A stretch of DNA of 64,000 nucleotides from an uncultured Flavobacteriaceae bacterium (GCA_947501625.1 CANMWN010000001.1:124001-188000), one strand, 5' to 3'. Shown: positions 7,634-17,106, counted from the stretch's first letter. Program-made: numbers and translations. Notes: generated by a model not told the origin, from the letters alone.

Positions 7634-10600
7634 ATGTACTTAATTTTTGACACTGAAACTACTGGGTTACCAAAAAGATGGAATGCTCCAATTACTGATA
7701 CAGATAATTGGCCAAGGTGTATTCAAATAGCTTGGCAATTACATAATGAATATGGACAAGTAATTGAAAGTCAAGATTATTTAATAAAACCTGAGGGTTT
7801 TAACATTCCTTATGACGCTGAACAAATTCATGGAATTTCTACACTACTAGCCGATAAAAATGGAATTGAACTAACAGAAGTATTAGAAAAATTCAACACT
7901 GCATTATCTAAAACTAAGTTTGTTGTTGGTCAAAATGTTGATTTTGATTTAAATATTATGGGTTGCGAGTTTCATAGAATGGAGATAGATACCAATCTAA
8001 ATACGCTACCAAAACTAGATACATGTACAGAAACCACGGCACAACTTTGTCAGCTTCCAGGCGGTAGAGGTGGAAAATTTAAATTGCCAACTTTAACTGA
8101 ACTGCATGAGCACTTATTCGGAACTGCCTTTAATGAAGCGCATAATGCTACAGCTGATGTAGAAGCAACAACACGTTGTTTTTTAGAATTAATCAGAAAA
8201 AGAGTTTACACTAAAGAAGAATTAGATGTATCTTCTGATTATTTTGAAAATTTTTCTGCTAAAAATCCGGGTGAAATACAATTGATTGGCTTAAAGCACA
8301 TCAATCTAAAAAAAGAAAGTCTAAAATTAAAAAAGGCAACAGAAAAAGAAGAAAAAACAACTTCAACAACTATTTCTGATGGAGATTTAGATAACTTATC
8401 CAAGGCGTCTTTTGCACATTTACATACTCATTCGCAATTTTCTATTTTACAATCTACAGCAAGTATTTCTGATTTAGTTAAGGCTACTATTGAAAATCAA
8501 ATGCCTGCGGTTGCACTTACTGATGCTGGAAATATGATGGGTGCCTTTTACTTTATTAAAGAAATATTAGCACATAACAAATCAGTAGAAAAACACAATT
8601 CAACTTTAGAAGAAGGGCAAGAACCTCAACAGAAAATTACACCTATTTTAGGAAGTCAATTTAATGTTTGTGAAAACCATTTAGATAAAAGTCAGAAGGA
8701 TAATGGATACCAAATAGTTTTGTTGGCCAAAAACAAAAATGGTTATCATAATTTAGCAAAGTTATCTTCAATTTCTCACACCAAAGGATTTTATTATGTT
8801 CCAAGAATTGACAAGCAATTAATTGAGCAATATAAAGAGGATGTAATTGTATTGAGCGGAAATGTTTATGGTGAAGTTTCTAGTAAAATTCTAAATATTG
8901 GCGAAAATCAAGCAGAAGAAGCATTGATATGGTGGAAAAAAACTTTTGGTAAAGATTTTTATCTAGAAATTACTAATCACAACCAAGAAAATGAAAAAAT
9001 AATTAATGAAACATTAGTTAAATTTTCAAAGAAACATAAAGTTAAATTAGTAGCTACAAATGATATTTTCTATATAAACAAAGAAGATGCAACTCCTCAT
9101 GATATCTTATTGTGTGTAAAAGATGGGGAGAAATTTGACACGCCAAAAGGTCGCGGACGCGGATTCAGATATGGCCTCCCAAATCATGAATATTATTTCA
9201 AGAGTAGTGATGAAATGAAAGCGCTCTTTCAACATATTCCTGAAGCAATTATTAATATTCAAGAAGTAATTGATAAAATAGAAATATATCCACTTGCAAG
9301 AGAAGTATTGCTTCCAAAATTTGATATTCCTTCCGAGTTTATTCATTCAGAAGATGCAATTGATGGAGGAGTAAGAGGAGAAAATGCATATTTAAGACAT
9401 CTTACTTACGAAGGTGCAAAAAAACGCTATGGTGAACTTGATGAAAATACCATTGAACGTTTAGATTTTGAACTTTCAATTATAGAAAAAACAGGATATC
9501 CAGGATATTTTTTAATCGTTTGGGATTTAATTGCTGAAGCAAGGAAAATGGGAGTTTCTGTTGGTCCAGGGCGTGGTTCTGCTGCAGGATCGGTTGTTGC
9601 CTATTGTTTATGGATAACAAATATAGATCCAATAAAATATGATTTGCTTTTTGAGCGTTTCTTAAATCCAGATCGTGTTTCTTTACCAGATATTGATATT
9701 GATTTTGACGACGAAGGAAGGCAGAAAGTAATAGATTTTGTAATAGACAAATACGGTTCAAGTAATGTAGCACAAATTATTACTTATGGTACCATGGCCG
9801 CAAAATCTTCAATTAGAGATACTGCAAGAGTTCTAGATTTACCGCTACACGAAGCAGATAGGATTGCAAAATTGATTCCTAATACTAAGTTGAATTACAT
9901 TTTTGGAACAGATGAAAAAAGTAAATCAAAAATTTCGGAATTAAGAACTGATGAAAAAGTAAATGTAAGTGAATTACAATCAATATCAGAAGGTGAAGAT
10001 TTAGCCGCTAAAACCATAAACCAAGCAGTAACACTTGAAGGCTCAGTAAGAAATACTGGTACTCATGCCTGTGGAGTAATTATCACGCCTGAAGATATCA
10101 CTAATTTAATTCCAGTAGCTACAGCTAAAGATTCTGACATGTTCGTGACGCAGTTTGATAACAATGTTGTTGAAAGTGCTGGGTTATTAAAAATGGACTT
10201 TTTAGGTTTAAAAACGTTATCACTAATTAAAGATACCGTTAAGATTGTTAAAGCGTTACATGGAGTTACTTTAATACCAGACGAATTTTCACTAGAAGAT
10301 GAAAAGACCTACGAGTTGTTTCAAAGAGGAGAAACGATAGGTATTTTCCAATATGAATCTCCTGGAATGCAAAAGCACATGAAGGATTTAAAGCCGACAA
10401 CTTTTGCCGATTTAATTGCAATGAATGCTTTGTATCGTCCTGGACCAATGGAATACATTCCATTGTTTATTATGCGTAAGCATGGTAAAGAAGCCATTGA
10501 ATATGACTTACCAGAAATGGAAGAATATTTAAAGGAAACCTATGGTGTTACTGTCTATCAAGAGCAAGTTATGTTGCTTTCTCAAAAATTAGCAAATTTT

Positions 10601-11995
10601 ACCAAAGGTGAAGCCGATCTCTTGCGTAAAGCCATGGGTAAAAAGATATTTTCTTTATTAGAAACTTTGAAACCAAAGTTCATGAATGGTGGAAAAGACA
10701 ATGGACATCCTGAGGAAATATTAGAAAAAATATGGAAAGACTGGGAAGCATTTGCAGCCTATGCATTTAACAAGTCTCACTCTACTTGCTACGCTTATAT
10801 AGCATATCAAACTGCATATTTAAAAGCACATTATCCTGCAGAATACATGGCCGCTGTTTTATCAAACAATATGCGCGATATTAAACAAATCACTTTCTTT
10901 ATGGAAGAATGCAAGCGTGCCAATATTGAAGTTTTAGGTCCTGATGTAAATGAATCCTATTACAAGTTTGCAGTAAACAAAGAAGGTGCGATTAGATTTG
11001 GAATGGGTGCTATTAAAGGAGTTGGTGAAGGAGCAGTTGCATCTATTATAAATGAGCGAAAGAAAAATGGAAACTTCAAATCCATTTTTGATGTTGCTAA
11101 ACGTGTAGATTTGCGTGCTGCAAACAAGAGAACTTTTGAAGGTTTAGTGTATGCTGGAGGGTTTGATAGTTTTACAGATACTCATAGGGCACAATATTTC
11201 GCTTTAGACGAAAAAGGGCAAACATTTTTAGAAAAAGCCATGCGATTTGGCTCAAAATATCAAGAGAATAAAAACTCATCTCAAGTATCTTTATTTGGAG
11301 AAACTTCTGAAGTTCAATTTGATGAACCAACAATCCCTTATTGCGAAAAATGGGGAATCATGGAAAAATTATCACAAGAAAAAGAAGTTGTTGGTATCTA
11401 TATTTCTGGTCATCCATTGGATGACTATAAAAATGAATTGGATAATTTTTGTAATGCAGCATTAATAGACTTTGACGATCCAAAAGCACTTTTAAATAAA
11501 GATGTTGCTATTGGCGGAATTGTCTCTAGTGTTGAGCACAAAGTTTCTAAAAATGGTAAAGGTTGGGCTTCCTTTTTTATGGAAGATTATACCACTGCTC
11601 ACGAATTTAGAATTTTTGGAGAAGAATATTTAAAGTTCAAGCACTTTTTAATTCCTAACTCATTCTTACATATCAAAATATCTGGAAGAAAAAACTATTA
11701 TAATGATGATGTAAGATTACAATTTAATGAGATTCAACTTTTACAAGATATCTTAAATAAATTATCTAAAAAAGTGACTATTGAATTAACTTTAGATGAA
11801 GTAAATCCTAATAAACTAAATACTATTACAACTATTTTAAATGCTCATAAAGGAGATAAAAATCTACATTTTACAGTAATTGAAAAAGAGGAAAAAATAA
11901 AAATAAATCTTCCAAGCCGATCTAAAAAAGTAGCCATAACTAATGAATTATTAAGTAGTTTAAAAAATGAAGAATTTAGTTTTAAGTTAAATTAA
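7634..11995 (+). CDS. dnaE: DNA polymerase III alpha subunit fused to a DnaQ-type exonuclease
   Basis: Replicative polymerase of 1453 residues. Residues 1-200 are a DEDDh proofreading exonuclease: D6 and E8 in FDTETTG, D105 in NVDFDLNI, and H170/D175 in HNATADVEAT. From about residue 260 comes the PHP domain, starting FAHLHTHSQFS. The polymerase core carries GPGRGSAAGSVVAY and the catalytic aspartates of PDIDIDFDD near residue 685. YRPGPMEYIP and the finger YAFNKSHS follow, then a probable clamp-binding QVSLFGE near 1217 and a C-terminal OB region. Fusion of epsilon to alpha is a known flavobacterial arrangement. The second PHP motif reads ALTDAGNM where active PHP domains have a His after the Asp, so the PHP metal site is probably not functional. 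Confidence 0.97.
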   Translation: MYLIFDTETTGLPKRWNAPITDTDNWPRCIQIAWQLHNEYGQVIESQDYLIKPEGFNIPYDAEQIHGISTLLADKNGIELTEVLEKFNTALSKTKFVVGQNVDFDLNIMGCEFHRMEIDTNLNTLPKLDTCTETTAQLCQLPGGRGGKFKLPTLTELHEHLFGTAFNEAHNATADVEATTRCFLELIRKRVYTKEELDVSSDYFENFSAKNPGEIQLIGLKHINLKKESLKLKKATEKEEKTTSTTISDGDLDNLSKASFAHLHTHSQFSILQSTASISDLVKATIENQMPAVALTDAGNMMGAFYFIKEILAHNKSVEKHNSTLEEGQEPQQKITPILGSQFNVCENHLDKSQKDNGYQIVLLAKNKNGYHNLAKLSSISHTKGFYYVPRIDKQLIEQYKEDVIVLSGNVYGEVSSKILNIGENQAEEALIWWKKTFGKDFYLEITNHNQENEKIINETLVKFSKKHKVKLVATNDIFYINKEDATPHDILLCVKDGEKFDTPKGRGRGFRYGLPNHEYYFKSSDEMKALFQHIPEAIINIQEVIDKIEIYPLAREVLLPKFDIPSEFIHSEDAIDGGVRGENAYLRHLTYEGAKKRYGELDENTIERLDFELSIIEKTGYPGYFLIVWDLIAEARKMGVSVGPGRGSAAGSVVAYCLWITNIDPIKYDLLFERFLNPDRVSLPDIDIDFDDEGRQKVIDFVIDKYGSSNVAQIITYGTMAAKSSIRDTARVLDLPLHEADRIAKLIPNTKLNYIFGTDEKSKSKISELRTDEKVNVSELQSISEGEDLAAKTINQAVTLEGSVRNTGTHACGVIITPEDITNLIPVATAKDSDMFVTQFDNNVVESAGLLKMDFLGLKTLSLIKDTVKIVKALHGVTLIPDEFSLEDEKTYELFQRGETIGIFQYESPGMQKHMKDLKPTTFADLIAMNALYRPGPMEYIPLFIMRKHGKEAIEYDLPEMEEYLKETYGVTVYQEQVMLLSQKLANFTKGEADLLRKAMGKKIFSLLETLKPKFMNGGKDNGHPEEILEKIWKDWEAFAAYAFNKSHSTCYAYIAYQTAYLKAHYPAEYMAAVLSNNMRDIKQITFFMEECKRANIEVLGPDVNESYYKFAVNKEGAIRFGMGAIKGVGEGAVASIINERKKNGNFKSIFDVAKRVDLRAANKRTFEGLVYAGGFDSFTDTHRAQYFALDEKGQTFLEKAMRFGSKYQENKNSSQVSLFGETSEVQFDEPTIPYCEKWGIMEKLSQEKEVVGIYISGHPLDDYKNELDNFCNAALIDFDDPKALLNKDVAIGGIVSSVEHKVSKNGKGWASFFMEDYTTAHEFRIFGEEYLKFKHFLIPNSFLHIKISGRKNYYNDDVRLQFNEIQLLQDILNKLSKKVTIELTLDEVNPNKLNTITTILNAHKGDKNLHFTVIEKEEKIKINLPSRSKKVAITNELLSSLKNEEFSFKLN

Positions 11996-12013
11996 TACTT
12001 AATTTAGCAATCT

Positions 12014-13135
12014 ATGAAAAAGACAAGCCTCATTCTTTTTTTATTTTTTATAATTAATTCTTTTTCGCAAGAAAACGAGAATTCACCACCTAAAAGGCAA
12101 AATTATTTTCAAGCCGAGTATTTCTACGGAAATATTCTAAAACACCAACCAACAGTTGCGCCATTAATAACTGGTCATCCTGAAGGAATTATCTTGAGTT
12201 GGAACCAAAAAAATTATGGGAAAGAGGATTGGGAACAACACTTTAATTATCCAGACTTTGGAGTTTCGTTTGCTTATCAAGATTATAAAAATGAAATTAT
12301 TGGTAAACTCTACTCTATTTATGGCCATTATAATTTTTATTTACTTGACAGAAAAAACAAAAATCAATTGATACTTCGAACTGGAATAGGGTTTGCTTAC
12401 AGTACCAATCCTTATGACAAAGAAACCAATAATAAGAATATTTCATTTGGTACGCATCTAAATTCTAGCACGTATTTAAGATTATATTATCAAAGAGAAA
12501 ATTTGATTAAAAATTTGGGTATCAATGCTGGAATAACATTTATTCATGCGTCAAATTCTAATGTAAAATCTCCAAATACTGGTATAAATACTTGGGGAGC
12601 AACTATAGGGTTGAATTATAATTTATCTGAAGAAACTGAACCTACTTTTTTTACTCATCCTGAAAAAGAAAGTTATAAAGAACCTATTAAATATAATGTT
12701 GCTTTTCGTTGTGGAGTAAACGAATCAGAAATTATAGGAAGTGGTTTACATCCATTTTATGTGTTTTCTGCGTATGCAGATAAAAGGATTGGAAGAAAAT
12801 CGGCATTTCAATTGGGAACTGATATTTTTATTTCACCTTTCCTTAAAGATTATATTGAGTATTACCAAATCAATTTTCCAAATGATACATCGGCAACTAA
12901 AAATGACATAAGTAGAGTGAGTTTGTTTGTTGGGCATGAATTGTTTTTAAACAAAATTTCACTTATAACTCAAGTTGGCTATTATATTCACTATCCTTTT
13001 CCTTATGAAGCACGCTATTACGAAAGGCTTGGTTTGAAAAGATATTTTGGCGACAAATGGTATGCTGCAGTTAGTTTAAAAGCCCATGCTGCCAATGCAG
13101 AAACAGTTGAATTTGGTGTAGGAATTCGATTATAA
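12014..13135 (+). CDS. PagL-like acyloxyacyl hydrolase / lipid A 3-O-deacylase family, paralogue 1
   Basis: 373 residues with a signal peptide (MKKTSLILFLFFIINSFSQ) and beta-barrel character ending in a C-terminal aromatic-alternating strand (FGVGIRL). The region FIHASNSNVKSPNTGINTWG aligns with the catalytic region of PagL: His, Ser two residues on, and the position 14 residues after the His. In PagL that position is Glu; here it is Asn. A C-terminal half with GHELFLNKISLITQVGYY is shared with the next gene. The predicted location is the outer membrane. It lies 18 bp after dnaE and 3 bp before its paralogue, so the pair is likely co-transcribed. Family assignment is from memory; enzymatic activity is not certain. 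Confidence 0.7.
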   Translation: MKKTSLILFLFFIINSFSQENENSPPKRQNYFQAEYFYGNILKHQPTVAPLITGHPEGIILSWNQKNYGKEDWEQHFNYPDFGVSFAYQDYKNEIIGKLYSIYGHYNFYLLDRKNKNQLILRTGIGFAYSTNPYDKETNNKNISFGTHLNSSTYLRLYYQRENLIKNLGINAGITFIHASNSNVKSPNTGINTWGATIGLNYNLSEETEPTFFTHPEKESYKEPIKYNVAFRCGVNESEIIGSGLHPFYVFSAYADKRIGRKSAFQLGTDIFISPFLKDYIEYYQINFPNDTSATKNDISRVSLFVGHELFLNKISLITQVGYYIHYPFPYEARYYERLGLKRYFGDKWYAAVSLKAHAANAETVEFGVGIRL

Positions 13136-13138
13136 ATA

Positions 13139-14227
13139 ATGAAAAAAACACTTTCCATATTATTTTTATGTTCAATCATTCTTGTAAATGCACAAGAAAA
13201 TTCATCTATTCAATTAGATTATTTTTATGGAAATATTATTGAACATTCGCCAGAATTAAAACCAATTATACAGTCACATCCTTCAGGAATATTATTGAGT
13301 TGGAATAAAAAGAATACTAAAAACACTGAATTTAATAGCACTTATAATTTTCCAGACTTTGGATATTCATTTTCTTATGAAGATTTCAACAATGAAAGTT
13401 TAGGAAAAGTTTATTCAGCATATGCGCATTACAATTTTTATTTAACCAACAGAAATGCAAAAAACCAAGTAAAGCTTACCAGTGCTTTTGGTTTGGGTTA
13501 CAATACAAATCCATTTGATAAAGTTGAGAATCCAAAAAATTGGGCTATTGGATCCAAATTTTTAGCCTCAGCATATTTAAAAGTAAATTATCACAGAGAA
13601 TACCTTTTGGACAAACTTGGATTAAATGCTGGTATATTACTCATTCATTATTCAAATGCAAGTTTTAAAGCCCCTAACCTTGGTATTAATACACTTGCCT
13701 TGAATATTGGTGTAAATTATAATTTAAACGATAAAGAAATTGCTCCAGAAAGAGCTATAAGTATTCAAAAAATGGATTCTCCAATAACATATAATGCAAT
13801 TTTCAGAACTGGATGGAATGAATCTCTCATAAATGGCAGCGGACGCTATCCATTTTATACTATTTCATTTTCAGCAGACAAAAAACTGAACTACAAATCA
13901 ACTATCACTGCTGGAACTGACATTTTTTTAGCAACGTTTATGAAAGAATTTATTAAATATCAGAATAGTATTAATCAAACTCCTGATGATACAGCCGACT
14001 GGAAAAGAATTGGGATATTTGTGGGTCACGAATTGAATATGGAACATTTTTCGGTGCTAACGCAAGTTGGCTATCATGTGTATGCTCCGTATAAATATGA
14101 AAGTAGTGTCTATGAGCGTTTTGGTTTCAGAAAACTATTTAATGAGCATTTATTTGCCGATTTGTCGTTAAAAATAAACTTATTCAGAGCCGAAGGTTTA
14201 GAGTTTGGTTTAGGTTATAGATTTTAA
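13139..14227 (+). CDS. PagL-like acyloxyacyl hydrolase family, paralogue 2
   Basis: 362 residues with a signal peptide ending VNAQ. It is clearly homologous along its length to the preceding gene: DYFYGNIIEHSPELKPII, FPDFGYSFSYEDFNNE, YAHYNFYL, GWNESLINGSGRYPFYTIS and FVGHELNMEHFSVLTQVGYH. The active-site region reads LIHYSNASFKAPNLGINTLA, again with His and Ser kept and Asn in place of the PagL Glu. It looks like the product of a local tandem duplication. An intergenic palindromic repeat follows directly. Confidence 0.7.
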   Translation: MKKTLSILFLCSIILVNAQENSSIQLDYFYGNIIEHSPELKPIIQSHPSGILLSWNKKNTKNTEFNSTYNFPDFGYSFSYEDFNNESLGKVYSAYAHYNFYLTNRNAKNQVKLTSAFGLGYNTNPFDKVENPKNWAIGSKFLASAYLKVNYHREYLLDKLGLNAGILLIHYSNASFKAPNLGINTLALNIGVNYNLNDKEIAPERAISIQKMDSPITYNAIFRTGWNESLINGSGRYPFYTISFSADKKLNYKSTITAGTDIFLATFMKEFIKYQNSINQTPDDTADWKRIGIFVGHELNMEHFSVLTQVGYHVYAPYKYESSVYERFGFRKLFNEHLFADLSLKINLFRAEGLEFGLGYRF

Positions 14228-14253
14228 CCTCTCGACTTCGCTCGAGATGACAA
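14226..14253. repeat. Short intergenic palindromic repeat
   Basis: CTCTCGACTTCGCTCGAGATG: arms CTCGA and TCGAG around CTTCG, ending in GATGACA. Short elements of this kind, ending GA(A)TGACA, are scattered between genes in many Flavobacteriaceae. It is more GC-rich than its surroundings and lies right after the stop at 14227. Confidence 0.5.
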
Positions 14254-14263
14254 TTTAAAAATT

Positions 14264-15025
14264 ATGAAAAAACTAATTATGAAAAACATTTTAAAATATT
14301 GTTTCATTTTATGCACCTTTTACGGTTGCAATTCTGAGGATGCAAATGATTGTTTTCAAACTGCAGGAACAACTATTCAACAAGAATTTGATGTATCGTC
14401 ATTCAATAAAATAATTGTAAATGAGCGAATAGAATTGATTGTAAAAGATGGTGCTGAGCAAGAAATCATTGTTGAAACTGGTGAAAATTTATTAAACGAT
14501 GTTAAAGTAGCTGTTGAAAACAACATACTCATACTTACCAACGATAACAAATGTAATTTTGCTAGAGATTATGGCAACACAAAAATTACTGTTACGGCTC
14601 CAAATTTAATTGAATTAAGAAACTCTTCAGAATTACCTATTCGTTCTGAAGGTGTGTTAACATATCCTAATTTAAGAATCATTGCTGATGATTTTCAATC
14701 AGATTTTTTAAATGTTGGTGATTTTTATCTAACTGTAAACAACAATTCATTAAATGTAGTTTCCAATGGAATTTCTAATTTTTATATTGATGGGCAAACA
14801 ACAGATTTAACTGTTGGTTTTTTTGCTGGTGATTCTAGATTTGAAGGAGAAAATTTAATCGCAACCAATGTGACCGTAACTCATAAAAGTTCTAATGACA
14901 TGCTGGTAAACCCTCAATCAAGTATAAGTGGAAATATATTCTCAATTGGTGATGTAATTTCATTTAATAATCCGGCAACAATTGATGTTACAGAACATTA
15001 TCAAGGGAAATTAATTTTTAATTAG
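14264..15025 (+). CDS. DUF2807 (GIN domain) lipoprotein
   Basis: 253 residues. The N-terminus MKKLIMKNILKYCFILCTFY runs into the lipobox FYGC; translation may instead begin at the second ATG (MKNILKY). The rest is a right-handed beta-helix-like DUF2807 (putative auto-transporter adhesin head GIN domain), with the characteristic FDVSSFNKIIVNERIELIVK, KITVTAPNLIEL and a series of short hydrophobic strands. Probably a surface or periplasmic lipoprotein; its function is unknown. Its last 8 bases overlap the end of the convergent ABC ATPase gene. Confidence 0.85.
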   Translation: MKKLIMKNILKYCFILCTFYGCNSEDANDCFQTAGTTIQQEFDVSSFNKIIVNERIELIVKDGAEQEIIVETGENLLNDVKVAVENNILILTNDNKCNFARDYGNTKITVTAPNLIELRNSSELPIRSEGVLTYPNLRIIADDFQSDFLNVGDFYLTVNNNSLNVVSNGISNFYIDGQTTDLTVGFFAGDSRFEGENLIATNVTVTHKSSNDMLVNPQSSISGNIFSIGDVISFNNPATIDVTEHYQGKLIFN

Positions 15026-15707
15026 TCAGTTCGGTAAATAAATCTTCTAATTTTTGATTTTTCAATTCAGATAATTGTTTGTCGGCAACAATTTCACCTT
15101 TGTTTATCAAAATTACACGGTCACAAATTGCTTCAACTTCTTGCAAAATATGAGTAGAAAATAACACTGTTTTATCTTTACCAACTTCTTTAATCAATGC
15201 TCTAATTTCTGCTAACTGATTTGGATCCAATCCTGTTGTAGGCTCATCTAAAATCAATACATCAGGATTATGAATCATTGCCGAAGCCAATCCAACTCTT
15301 TGACGGTACCCTTTAGATAGTTGTTTTATTTTCTTGTGAGCTTCTTGAGTTAACCCTACTTTTTCAATAATATTTTCAACTTCAATTTTATCCACTTTAT
15401 GAACCGACGCACAAAATTTCAAATATTCACGAACAAACATATCTAAATATAATGGATTATGTTCTGGCAAATATCCAATACTTTGCTGGCATTCAATTTT
15501 ATTTTCAGTAACGTTTTTACCATTGATAAAAGCCTTACCATCAGTCGCATCAATATAACCATTTAGCAATTTCATGGTTGTAGTTTTTCCTGCGCCATTG
15601 GGCCCTAAAAAACCAACAATCTCACCTTTATCAATTTTAAAATTAATATTATGAACTGCTTTTTGAGTTCCGTAATTTTTAGAAAGGTTTTGAACTTCTA
15701 TTGACAT
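15018..15707 (-). CDS. ABC transporter ATP-binding protein, GldA-like
   Basis: ATPase of an ABC exporter. In 229 residues: Walker A GPNGAGKTT (35-43), Q-loop in QQSIGYLPEHNPLYLD, signature LSKGYRQRVGLA, Walker B VLILDEPTTGLDPNQ and switch His in STHILQEVEA. From memory the sequence is very close to GldA, the ATPase linked to gliding motility in Flavobacterium. GldA is about 300 residues, whereas this protein ends soon after the nucleotide-binding domain. No permease gene (GldF/GldG type) is next to it, so its partner must be encoded elsewhere. The downstream end overlaps the convergent DUF2807 gene by 8 bp. Confidence 0.85.
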   Translation of the reverse strand: MSIEVQNLSKNYGTQKAVHNINFKIDKGEIVGFLGPNGAGKTTTMKLLNGYIDATDGKAFINGKNVTENKIECQQSIGYLPEHNPLYLDMFVREYLKFCASVHKVDKIEVENIIEKVGLTQEAHKKIKQLSKGYRQRVGLASAMIHNPDVLILDEPTTGLDPNQLAEIRALIKEVGKDKTVLFSTHILQEVEAICDRVILINKGEIVADKQLSELKNQKLEDLFTELTN

Positions 15708-15731
15708 AGGGCAAAAATACGATGTTAATGA

Positions 15732-16118
15732 TTATTTATCTTGAATATCCTTCATGAAATTCCAAGTTGTAAACAGAAAAAAGTAGGCTATAATCATAGG
15801 TATAATAACCATATAAGAAACCATAATTATTTTCTCATTCGAAAATCTAAAATTTGAAAAAGCATACATTATCAAAAAATATACAACGACTATCACAAAA
15901 TAACTAAAGAGTTTATTTCTTGATTTTTTAGTCACTTTTTGAGCAAAAAACAAGCAAACTAATGATAAAACCACTTGAAATGCTCCAAAACCAAAATGTG
16001 AATAGGCAGCGTAAAAAAATAAATCTTCATTTTTAAACAATGCACTTATACCTGCAGTTAACAATAATGACGTATGCAAAATCGTCACAAATAGATTTAT
16101 ATAATGTATAACTTTCAT
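15732..16118 (-). CDS. Unrecognised four-helix membrane protein
   Basis: 128 residues with four predicted transmembrane segments (about residues 8-27, 37-58, 72-91, 97-118) separated by short Lys-rich loops. I recognise no family or motif. It sits 24 bp upstream of the ABC ATPase on the same strand, so the two may be co-transcribed, but four helices alone do not look like an ABC permease. It is divergent from the Pmp3-lipB pair. Confidence 0.6.
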   Translation of the reverse strand: MKVIHYINLFVTILHTSLLLTAGISALFKNEDLFFYAAYSHFGFGAFQVVLSLVCLFFAQKVTKKSRNKLFSYFVIVVVYFLIMYAFSNFRFSNEKIIMVSYMVIIPMIIAYFFLFTTWNFMKDIQDK

Positions 16119-16255
16119 AACTATAAAAGTACTATTAATAAGTGATATTATTGTAACAACGAAAATTTTTCAATCCTATTATTTTTTAAGACCTTTGTAA
16201 CAACTGAATAATTGATTCGTTTATATAATACAGACCATAATTAAATTCAATATAA

Positions 16256-16414
16256 ATGAGTTGCTTAAGAGTACTATTCGCTATCTTATTTCCTCCAATT
16301 GCAGTAATTGACAAAGGATGTGGCTCTATCGCAATTGTTTTTATTTTGACTTTATTAGGATGGATTCCAGGAGTTATTGCGGCATTGATTATTCTTAACA
16401 ATCCAAAAAATTAA
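16256..16414 (+). CDS. YqaE/Pmp3 family small membrane protein
   Basis: A 52-codon gene: MSCLRVLFAILFPPIAVIDK, then GCGSIAIVFILTLLGWIPGV, IAALIILNNPKN. The two-helix layout with FPPxAV in the first helix and LTLLGWIPGxIxA in the second is diagnostic of Pmp3/YqaE (plasma membrane proteolipid 3). These are 50-60 residue inner-membrane proteins connected to membrane potential and stress in yeast and plants. The stop TAA shares its final A with the lipB start codon (TAATG at 16412-16416), so translation is coupled. Confidence 0.88.
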   Translation: MSCLRVLFAILFPPIAVIDKGCGSIAIVFILTLLGWIPGVIAALIILNNPKN

Positions 16415-17106
16415 TGCAACAAGTAATTTTTAAAGATTTAGGTCACAAAGCCTATCAAGAAACTTGGGATTATCAAACTGAACTATTGCAAAAAGCCGTT
16501 GATATAAAGTTTGATAATAGAAAAAATAATTCTCAAACACCAACTCAAAATCATTTTTTGTTTGTTGAGCACCCTCATGTATATACACTTGGAAAAAGTG
16601 GTGATATGAGTAATTTATTGCTCAATGAACAGCAACTAAAAGAAAAAGGAATTACTTTTTTTAAAATCAATCGTGGAGGAGATATCACGTATCATGGTCC
16701 AGGTCAAATTGTTGGTTATCCAATCTTGGATTTAGAAAATTTCTTTACCGATGTGCATAAATACCTACGTTTACTAGAAGAAACTATTATTTTAACCATT
16801 GCAGAATATGGTTTAAAAGGAACACGTAGCAAAGGTGAAACTGGCGTTTGGTTGGATGTAGGCACGCCATTTGCAAGAAAAATATGTGCATTGGGCGTTC
16901 GTGCTTCACGTTGGATTACTATGCATGGATTTGCACTCAATGTAAATACGAATTTAGGTTACTTTGACCATATTATTCCTTGTGGAATAAGAGGTAAAGC
17001 GGTAACATCAATGCAAGTAGAATTAGGCAAAGAATTGAACATTGAAGAAGTAAAAGCAAAAATCAAAAAGCATTTCTGTACACTTTTTGAGGCAGAATTT
17101 GTTTAA
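16414..17106 (+). CDS. lipB: Octanoyltransferase LipB
   Basis: Transfers octanoyl groups from acyl carrier protein to lipoyl domains, the first step of lipoate synthesis, supplying 2-oxoacid dehydrogenases such as the pyruvate dehydrogenase encoded later in the window. In 230 residues: HPHVYTLGKSG, the hallmark RGGDITYHGPGQIVGYPILD, GVWLD, and the catalytic Cys/Lys pair in IIPCGIRGKAVTSM. The start overlaps the Pmp3 stop by one base. The 3' end overlaps the convergent TapB-like gene by 4 bp. Confidence 0.96.
   Translation: MQQVIFKDLGHKAYQETWDYQTELLQKAVDIKFDNRKNNSQTPTQNHFLFVEHPHVYTLGKSGDMSNLLLNEQQLKEKGITFFKINRGGDITYHGPGQIVGYPILDLENFFTDVHKYLRLLEETIILTIAEYGLKGTRSKGETGVWLDVGTPFARKICALGVRASRWITMHGFALNVNTNLGYFDHIIPCGIRGKAVTSMQVELGKELNIEEVKAKIKKHFCTLFEAEFV

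Noticed and set aside
16186-16401. 71-codon minus-strand frame opposite the Pmp3 gene
   Set aside because: The + strand holds a convincing Pmp3/YqaE gene in the same place; the minus frame has no family signature and is its shadow.
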